From PR03 sp031362725 (GTDB taxonomy: Bacteria > Myxococcota_A > UBA9160 > PR03): DNA of 46,559 bases. The stretch is taken from NCBI GenBank assembly GCA_031362725.1, contig JANLTC010000312.1, forward strand, positions 1-46,559. The letters run 5' to 3'. Below the pieces are notes generated by a model, which saw only the letters and a list, made by a program, of their open reading frames with translations, did no database searches and was not told where the DNA came from. Made by a program: the position numbers and the translations under genes. This document shows, piece after piece, positions 42,213-46,559 of the stretch (the first letter of the stretch is position 1; the number at the start of each line of letters is the position of its first letter).

Positions 42213-42908
42213 TTAGCCCCGTGCAATCGCGTCACGCACTCGCGCTTTGAGCAGTTTGCGGTCCGCGATCGCGACGCCCCGCGTTGGGATCGGCTTGCCA
42301 TACACGATTTTCACACGACCGGCGCGGACGCGCAGTTCTCCCCTTGGCGTAATGAGTTGGCTCCCTGAGACCGTGATGGGCACGATTGGAACCTGCGCTT
42401 CAACGGCAAGATGGAACGGCCCGCTCTTGAATCGCCGCAAATGACCGTCGGGGCTGCGCGTGCCTTCTGGGAATACGATCACGCTGATTCCCGCGCGAAT
42501 CCGCCCCGCAGCACGATGCAAGCTCGCCACGGCCCGTTCGCGGTTGCCGCGGTCGATGATGATGTGACCGCTTGCAACGAGCGCCTGTCCGAAGATCGGC
42601 ACCCGGACCAGCTCCTTTTTCGCGACGAAACGCCACTGGACCGAGACCGGCAGCGTCGACACGATTGCGGCGATGTCGGCCGGACTCTGGTGGTTCGCCA
42701 TCAGGATGATGGGCGCGTGCGTGGGGACGTTCTCGAGCCCATCGACGTCAACGCGCACGCGGAAGGTCGCGAGGATCCAGCGCACCCAGACACGCCCCAG
42801 AACCAACATTGTGCGGCCGCCATCGAAGAAACTCGCGGCGATGATCGGTACGCCGACCGCGACCGTGTAGATACCGACCAGCGCGAACTGCGCAAAGCTC
42901 GTGACCAC
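42213..42908 (-). CDS. plsC: 1-acyl-sn-glycerol-3-phosphate acyltransferase
   Basis: A 231-residue membrane-associated acyltransferase making phosphatidic acid. The N-terminal hydrophobic segment (6-28) is followed by the catalytic motif NHQSPADI (H73, D78), the FVAKKELVRVPIFGQAL block, GHIIIDRGNRERAV, and substrate motif FPEGTRSPDG with KSGPFHLAVEAQVPIVPITV. Length is typical. With the CDP-alcohol transferase (5296-5910) and pgpA (22965-23441) it makes a third phospholipid gene in the window, though none are adjacent. The gap to ftsK is 197 bases and contains hairpins. Confidence 0.93.
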   Translation of the reverse strand: MVTSFAQFALVGIYTVAVGVPIIAASFFDGGRTMLVLGRVWVRWILATFRVRVDVDGLENVPTHAPIILMANHQSPADIAAIVSTLPVSVQWRFVAKKELVRVPIFGQALVASGHIIIDRGNRERAVASLHRAAGRIRAGISVIVFPEGTRSPDGHLRRFKSGPFHLAVEAQVPIVPITVSGSQLITPRGELRVRAGRVKIVYGKPIPTRGVAIADRKLLKARVRDAIARG

Positions 42909-43066
42909 GGACCCCGTCCTCTCTTGGTCCGTCGCGCGTTGCCAGACGCGCGCGCCGGAACCCTAGTGATCGTAGGGAGCGAGTGTCAACGCGCGCTCGC
43001 GCTTGACTCGCTCGCCGAGCGCGGGGAAGATGGGGTTCTCACCCTCCTAGACGGAGACCCCCTTCC

Positions 43067-43513
43067 ATGGCGAGTGTCAACAAAGTCATCCTGGTTGGAA
43101 ACCTCGGACGCGATCCGGAGCTTCGCTACACGAAAAACGGGCAGGCGGTGGCGAACTTCAGCCTCGCCACCACGGACAACTTCACGAGCAAGGACGGTCA
43201 GAAGGAAGAACGCACCGAGTGGCATCGGGTCGTCGCATGGGCGAAGACAGCGGAGCTGTGCGCCCAGTATCTCGCGAAGGGACGATCGGTCTATGTCGAA
43301 GGCCAGCTGCGCACACGCGAGTGGGAAGACAAGGACGGCCACAAGCGACAGACCACTGAGGTGCACGCGCAAACGGTGCAATTCCTCGGCCCGCGTGGTC
43401 AAGGGGGTCAAGGCGGCGCAGGTGGTGGCGGCGGTGCACCGCGCGCCACCGAGCCCGGTTCTTCCAGCACGACTTCGGAAGCACCGCCCGCGGACGACGA
43501 GATTCCGTTCTAG
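43067..43513 (+). CDS. ssb: Single-stranded DNA-binding protein
   Basis: A 148-residue OB-fold protein that coats single-stranded DNA in replication and repair. The OB domain is complete in 1-108: NKVILVGNLGRDPELRYTKN, VANFSLATTD, TEWHRVVAWAKTAELCAQYL and GRSVYVEGQLRTREWEDKDG. A Gly-rich disordered linker follows, and the acidic C-terminal tip ends DDEIPF, the tail that recruits partner proteins. It stands alone on the plus strand, divergent from plsC, with GGAG upstream. Its 3' end converges on the PilZ gene, 13 bases away. Confidence 0.96.
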   Translation: MASVNKVILVGNLGRDPELRYTKNGQAVANFSLATTDNFTSKDGQKEERTEWHRVVAWAKTAELCAQYLAKGRSVYVEGQLRTREWEDKDGHKRQTTEVHAQTVQFLGPRGQGGQGGAGGGGGAPRATEPGSSSTTSEAPPADDEIPF

Positions 43514-43526
43514 CTGGCGAAAGGCG

Positions 43527-43910
43527 TCAACGGCCCTTCAGGCCTCGTACCAGCTCGTCGATCAGCGCGCGGGCGTCTTGGCCGAGATTCTCGAACTCGA
43601 CTCCCATTCCGGCAGGTCCGTCCCCGCCCGGGGGTTGAATCCGGGTGACGCGTCCGCGTGCCTGGATCGGCAGATCGCTGCCGGGCAGCTTGAACTGCAA
43701 CGCGACACGCGTGTCGGTCGGCGGCGGATCGTCAGTCTCGATGAAGAGTCCGCCCTCGTTGACGTTGCGCGTAAACTCGGAGAAGAGCGCATCGATCGTC
43801 GAATAGGCGATTCGCACGACGAGTGTCGCACGTGGCGAGCGGCGGAGTTCGACCTCGGCTTCGTACTCCCGAGGAGCGACCCTGTCGATTCGTTCCGCAG
43901 GCTCGGCCAT
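43527..43910 (-). CDS. PilZ domain protein (TIGR02266-like)
   Basis: A 127-residue single-domain protein. It has ELRRSPRATLVVRIAYSTID near residue 21, then FTRNVNEGGLFIETDDPPP, TRVALQFKLPGSDLPIQARG, RVTRIQP and GMGVEFENLGQDARALIDEL. This is the pattern of the small PilZ proteins found in myxobacteria and other deltaproteobacteria. The canonical c-di-GMP motif RxxxR...(D/N)xSxxG is only partly kept: NVNEGG lacks the Ser, so binding is uncertain. It lies downstream of radC by 39 bases and may be co-transcribed. pilT lies elsewhere in the window. Confidence 0.82.
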   Translation of the reverse strand: MAEPAERIDRVAPREYEAEVELRRSPRATLVVRIAYSTIDALFSEFTRNVNEGGLFIETDDPPPTDTRVALQFKLPGSDLPIQARGRVTRIQPPGGDGPAGMGVEFENLGQDARALIDELVRGLKGR

Positions 43911-43949
43911 GACCGACTCCTTCCGCCTGGGTGGCGGCGCTGTTGCCGC

Positions 43950-44729
43950 TCATCGACCGCCCGACTCGCCCGCCTTAGAAGAGACTGAGGGAGGGTCAGC
44001 GGCATCCCGACGGGGCAGTACACCCAGCTCACAGAGACTCGCCCAGCCCCGTTCGGCGACGATCACGTGGTCCAGCACGGGAACGCCCAGCAGAATGCCT
44101 GCATCAGCGAGGCGCGCTGTGATCTCGCGATCCTCCGTACTCGGTGTGGGATCTCCGCTCGGGTGGTTGTGCACCAGTACGACGGCTGCGGCCGCTTCGC
44201 GCAGCGCCGGACGAAAGACTTCGCGCGGATGGACAAGGCTCGCGGTAAGTGTGCCCTGCGAGATCATCACCTCACGCAGCATTCGGTGGCGACCGTCTAG
44301 GAGCACGACCAGGAAGCGCTCGTGGTGTGCGTGGCGCAGGCGCGCATGGAAGTGGCGGAACACGTCGGCGGGACCGCGCACCGGATCGCCCGGACGCAGT
44401 CTGCGCGCAGCGAGCCGGCGACCCAACTCGAGAGCCGCCGTGAGCGCGGCGCTCTTGGCGCGACCCATGCCGGGCGTGCAGGCGAGCTCGGCAGCCTCGG
44501 TCGCCGCCAGACCCGCGAGACCTTGATGCTTCTCGAGCAGCGAAGTCGCGAGTGCCAGTACACCGCGGCCAGCGCCGCCGGTGCGCAACAGCAGCGAGAT
44601 CAGCTCCGCCTCGGAGAGCGCCTCGGCACCCAGCGCGCTGAGGCGTTCCCGCGGCCCATCTCCGGCGGTCGGTGCAGCGTCGCGGGCGCCAGACGACGCT
44701 GCGCGACTTCCTTGCAACGGCGCACTCAT
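43950..44729 (-). CDS. radC: RadC family protein (JAMM/MPN domain)
   Basis: A 259-residue protein. An N-terminal helix-hairpin-helix region (28-110: RERLSALGAEALSEAELISL, LACTPGMGRAKSAAL) precedes the JAMM metal site: H187, H189 and D200 in HNHPSGDPTPSTED. Named for DNA repair, but a repair role is not proven in any species; the fold suggests a metal-dependent protease or nuclease. Length is slightly long because of a 25-residue variable N-terminus. A perfect palindromic CCCGCGG/CCGCGGG hairpin (44738-44753) lies just upstream of the start. Confidence 0.93.
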   Translation of the reverse strand: MSAPLQGSRAASSGARDAAPTAGDGPRERLSALGAEALSEAELISLLLRTGGAGRGVLALATSLLEKHQGLAGLAATEAAELACTPGMGRAKSAALTAALELGRRLAARRLRPGDPVRGPADVFRHFHARLRHAHHERFLVVLLDGRHRMLREVMISQGTLTASLVHPREVFRPALREAAAAVVLVHNHPSGDPTPSTEDREITARLADAGILLGVPVLDHVIVAERGWASLCELGVLPRRDAADPPSVSSKAGESGGR

Positions 44730-44770
44730 GACGATCTCCCGCGGGACCGCGGGTACGGGGCGAAGTCTTG

Positions 44771-46033
44771 CTAGCCGGGGCCAGCTCCTACACCAGCGGT
44801 TGTTCCGCCGCAGCCCGCGGCATTCGCGGCCGCGAGCGCCTTGGAAAATGCGGCGCGGTCCAACTCCGGCGCGACGAGGCTACGAAGCGCCTCAGCGCGG
44901 TACTCGGGCGGCTCGAGGATGCGTACCCAGGCGCGCAACAACGCGAGGAAACCCTTCGCCGATGCGGCCTGGCTCCCAGCCGCGGCGAGTTCGATCGGAA
45001 TGCCGGGCCGAAACGCCGAGCCATCTTCCATGTGAATCACGCCGCCGTTGGACACTTCGCCGAGTCGGCGCAGCGCTGCGCGCACGTAGGGATCGGTGAA
45101 GTCACCGCGTGGCGAGAGCGCGCGTGCGAGCTGTTCGCGATCGAGGTTGCGGCGGAGTGAGTCGTCGAAAGTCGCGGCGCAGCCCGTGACATCGCCACTG
45201 CTGATGCTGCCGAGAGCGCCACGCGCGCGCTCGACGTCGCCACCGCCACCAATGTCGATCGTGTAGCGATAGAGATTGCGCGCCACGTCTTGCGACTCGC
45301 GCGCACGCAGCTCGAGACGCTTGGGATCGTGCCCTGATGTGAGCTTTACCTGCAACATCAGATCTTCGCCGAGCTGATTCGATTCGACCGTTTCGACGAG
45401 CGGGCTCCTCATGCCATCCATCACGGTCGCAGCGTGACTGTCGTGCCCGGTCTGGGTGAGCACCACCGTGAAGCTGTCGGTGCCCTTCTGCAATCGAACC
45501 TGGGCCGGCACCTTCGTCAGGAAGGTGATTGCCTCGCGCCCGGCGAAGTAGGTGTGCGCCACTCCCGCGAGCGTGTTGGGCAGCGGCTGCAGATCGATCA
45601 CGACCTCGTCCTGATCGCTGCGCACATTGACGTGCACCGTCTCCCTTCGATATCCGTCCAGTGCTGCGCTGATCGTGACGGAGTCCCGCTTGCCCGCATC
45701 CGCACGCTTGGGCAGAAGCACGGTGACAGGCGCCACGGCCTGCTCGTAGCGTTTCTGGAAACTCGCTCGCACGTAGGCTAGATCGAGTTTCGCGCCCGGC
45801 GGCGAGGTTTCGATGCGCAGTGTGCGGTCGCTGTAGTAGCCACTGCGCAGGAACGAGAAGATGTGGGAAGGGCTCCAGCCGGCCTTCTCGTCGGGGATCA
45901 GCTCGACACGCTCCTCGCCATGCGCTCGCGACGCGAAGCCCGCGGCGGCCATCCCGCAGGTCATAGCAACGGCAGCTAAAGCGGCTCCGCATCGCACGTC
46001 GGCGTTCTCCCCGAGTCGGTCCCCAAGGTGCAT
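44771..46033 (-). CDS. Exported protein with PEGA-like N-terminal domain, unknown
   Basis: About 420 residues from ATG 46031-46033. An N-terminal signal sequence (GAALAAVAMTCGMAAAGFAS) is followed by TLRIETSPPGAKLDLAYVRA and VTISAALDGYRRETVHVNVR, which resemble a PEGA domain, a surface-adhesive beta fold. The rest is mostly alpha with repeated Ala-rich helices (ELAAAGSQAASAKGFLALLR) and no family I recognise. Three cysteines, two near the C-terminus, are possible in an oxidising compartment. No lipobox is obvious. The start is uncertain: GTG 46057 is also in frame. It lies between moaC and radC. Confidence 0.65.
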   Translation of the reverse strand: MHLGDRLGENADVRCGAALAAVAMTCGMAAAGFASRAHGEERVELIPDEKAGWSPSHIFSFLRSGYYSDRTLRIETSPPGAKLDLAYVRASFQKRYEQAVAPVTVLLPKRADAGKRDSVTISAALDGYRRETVHVNVRSDQDEVVIDLQPLPNTLAGVAHTYFAGREAITFLTKVPAQVRLQKGTDSFTVVLTQTGHDSHAATVMDGMRSPLVETVESNQLGEDLMLQVKLTSGHDPKRLELRARESQDVARNLYRYTIDIGGGGDVERARGALGSISSGDVTGCAATFDDSLRRNLDREQLARALSPRGDFTDPYVRAALRRLGEVSNGGVIHMEDGSAFRPGIPIELAAAGSQAASAKGFLALLRAWVRILEPPEYRAEALRSLVAPELDRAAFSKALAAANAAGCGGTTAGVGAGPG

Positions 46034-46096
46034 CGTAGCCGGGCCTTGCGATCGCACACAATCGCGTCCGCGCGGTGACGCTGCCGTGCGGCGGAT

Positions 46097-46559
46097 TCAG
46101 CCGGGCTCGTGTTCTCCCTCGCGCACCCACTCGCCGCTCTTGCCGCCGCGTTTGCTCACCAGGCGAATCGCTTCGAGACTCATGCCGCGATCGATCGCCT
46201 TGCACATGTCATAGACGGTGAGGCCGGCCGCGGACACTGCGACGAGTGCTTCCATCTCGACACCGGTTCGCGCGTGAGCGCGGACGCGCGCCTCGATCGT
46301 GAGGCGCGATTCGTCCGGGTCGGGCACCAACTCGATCGCGACCGCGTCGAGCGGCAACGAGTGCGCGAGCGGGATCCACTCCGCGGTGCGCTTGGCCGCT
46401 TGCAGCCCCGCGATGCGGGCCACCGCGAGTACGTCTCCCTTCGGTGTACGACCCTCGGTGATCGCGGCGAGCGTCGCGGGAGCCATCCGCACCGCACCGC
46501 GAGCGACACACTCGCGCCACGTGATCGGCTTCTCCCCCACGTCGACCAGTTGGGCCCGT
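46097..46559 (-). CDS. moaC: Cyclic pyranopterin monophosphate synthase MoaC (5' end outside window)
   Basis: The last 154 residues of MoaC, which with MoaA makes cPMP in molybdenum cofactor synthesis. The frame stays open through the right edge, reading RAQLVDVGEKPITWRE, which is the normal MoaC N-terminus, so the true start lies beyond the window and the GTG at 46540 is internal. Motifs: GDVLAVARIAGLQAAKRTAE, IPLAHSLPL (usual HPL is HSL here), ARTGVEMEALVAVSAAGLTV and YDMCKAIDRGM, with KRGGKSGEW at the end. The key lysines and the hexameric-contact residues appear intact. Confidence 0.94.
   Translation of the reverse strand, partial: RAQLVDVGEKPITWRECVARGAVRMAPATLAAITEGRTPKGDVLAVARIAGLQAAKRTAEWIPLAHSLPLDAVAIELVPDPDESRLTIEARVRAHARTGVEMEALVAVSAAGLTVYDMCKAIDRGMSLEAIRLVSKRGGKSGEWVREGEHEPG

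Noticed and set aside
44738..44753. Perfect GC hairpin before radC as a terminator
   Set aside because: The two-base loop is too tight for a normal hairpin and there is no T-run. It is noted but not called.

Overview
The window is a GC-rich (about two thirds G+C by eye), densely packed bacterial chromosome segment. Operons are tight: many genes overlap by 1-4 bases (ATGA, GTGA, TGATG) and GTG or TTG starts are common. The cell is a diderm: BamD (6235-7026) and LolA (38828-39535) are outer-membrane assembly and lipoprotein-transport proteins. The cluster ispE / tRNA-Gln / prs / rplY / pth, the DUF1844 protein and the short PilZ protein suggest a deltaproteobacterial-grade lineage (Myxococcota, Desulfobacterota, Binatota or similar). 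That placement is inference. Both edges cut genes: an IS1595-type transposase on the left and moaC on the right.

Layout. 1-143: 5' part of a transposase gene. 318-6100 (minus): a 59-residue unknown, a CDP-alcohol phosphatidyltransferase, a DUF1844 protein, ispE, tRNA-Gln, prs, rplY, pth, nhaA. 6235-8350 (plus): bamD, a TPR protein, a CBS-domain protein. 8366-9970 (minus): a PYROXD2-like FAD oxidoreductase. 10018-10560 (plus): a CvpA-like protein. 10514-15681 (minus): a long-form ispG, alaS, and a frameshifted SnoaL-like pseudogene. 15834-17210 (plus): hflX. 17235-23441 (minus): pilT, a repeat-rich spacer, an SDR, a small unknown, a second inverted repeat, recA, thpR, cinA (ended early by an in-frame amber codon) and pgpA. 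23698-29688 (plus): a HEAT-repeat protein, an NTF2-like protein with a basic tail, ruvX, mltG, an SCP2 protein, cmoA and a membrane methyltransferase. 29888-46559 (mostly minus): moaC, an exported protein, radC and a PilZ protein, with ssb on the plus strand; then plsC, ftsK, lolA, the proteasome operon, a small membrane protein and mreB.

The main find is a complete Pup-proteasome system at 31412-38021, in the order mpa, dop, pup, prcB, prcA, pafA. Pup ends in Gly-Gly-Gln, so Dop must deamidate it before PafA can ligate it to lysines on target proteins. Mpa, with its coiled coil, OB domains, AAA domain and C-terminal GQYL, would unfold pupylated proteins into the PrcAB 20S core. This machinery is typical of Actinobacteria and much rarer in diderms. 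A near-consensus promoter lies about 410 bases upstream of mpa, and the operon continues through an undescribed single-pass membrane/coiled-coil protein towards mreB.

Other points of interest are three families of intergenic repeats or hairpins, the nonsense-interrupted cinA, the frameshifted SnoaL-like gene, an ispE whose stop codon lies inside tRNA-Gln, and several small genes missed by a 60-codon cutoff.
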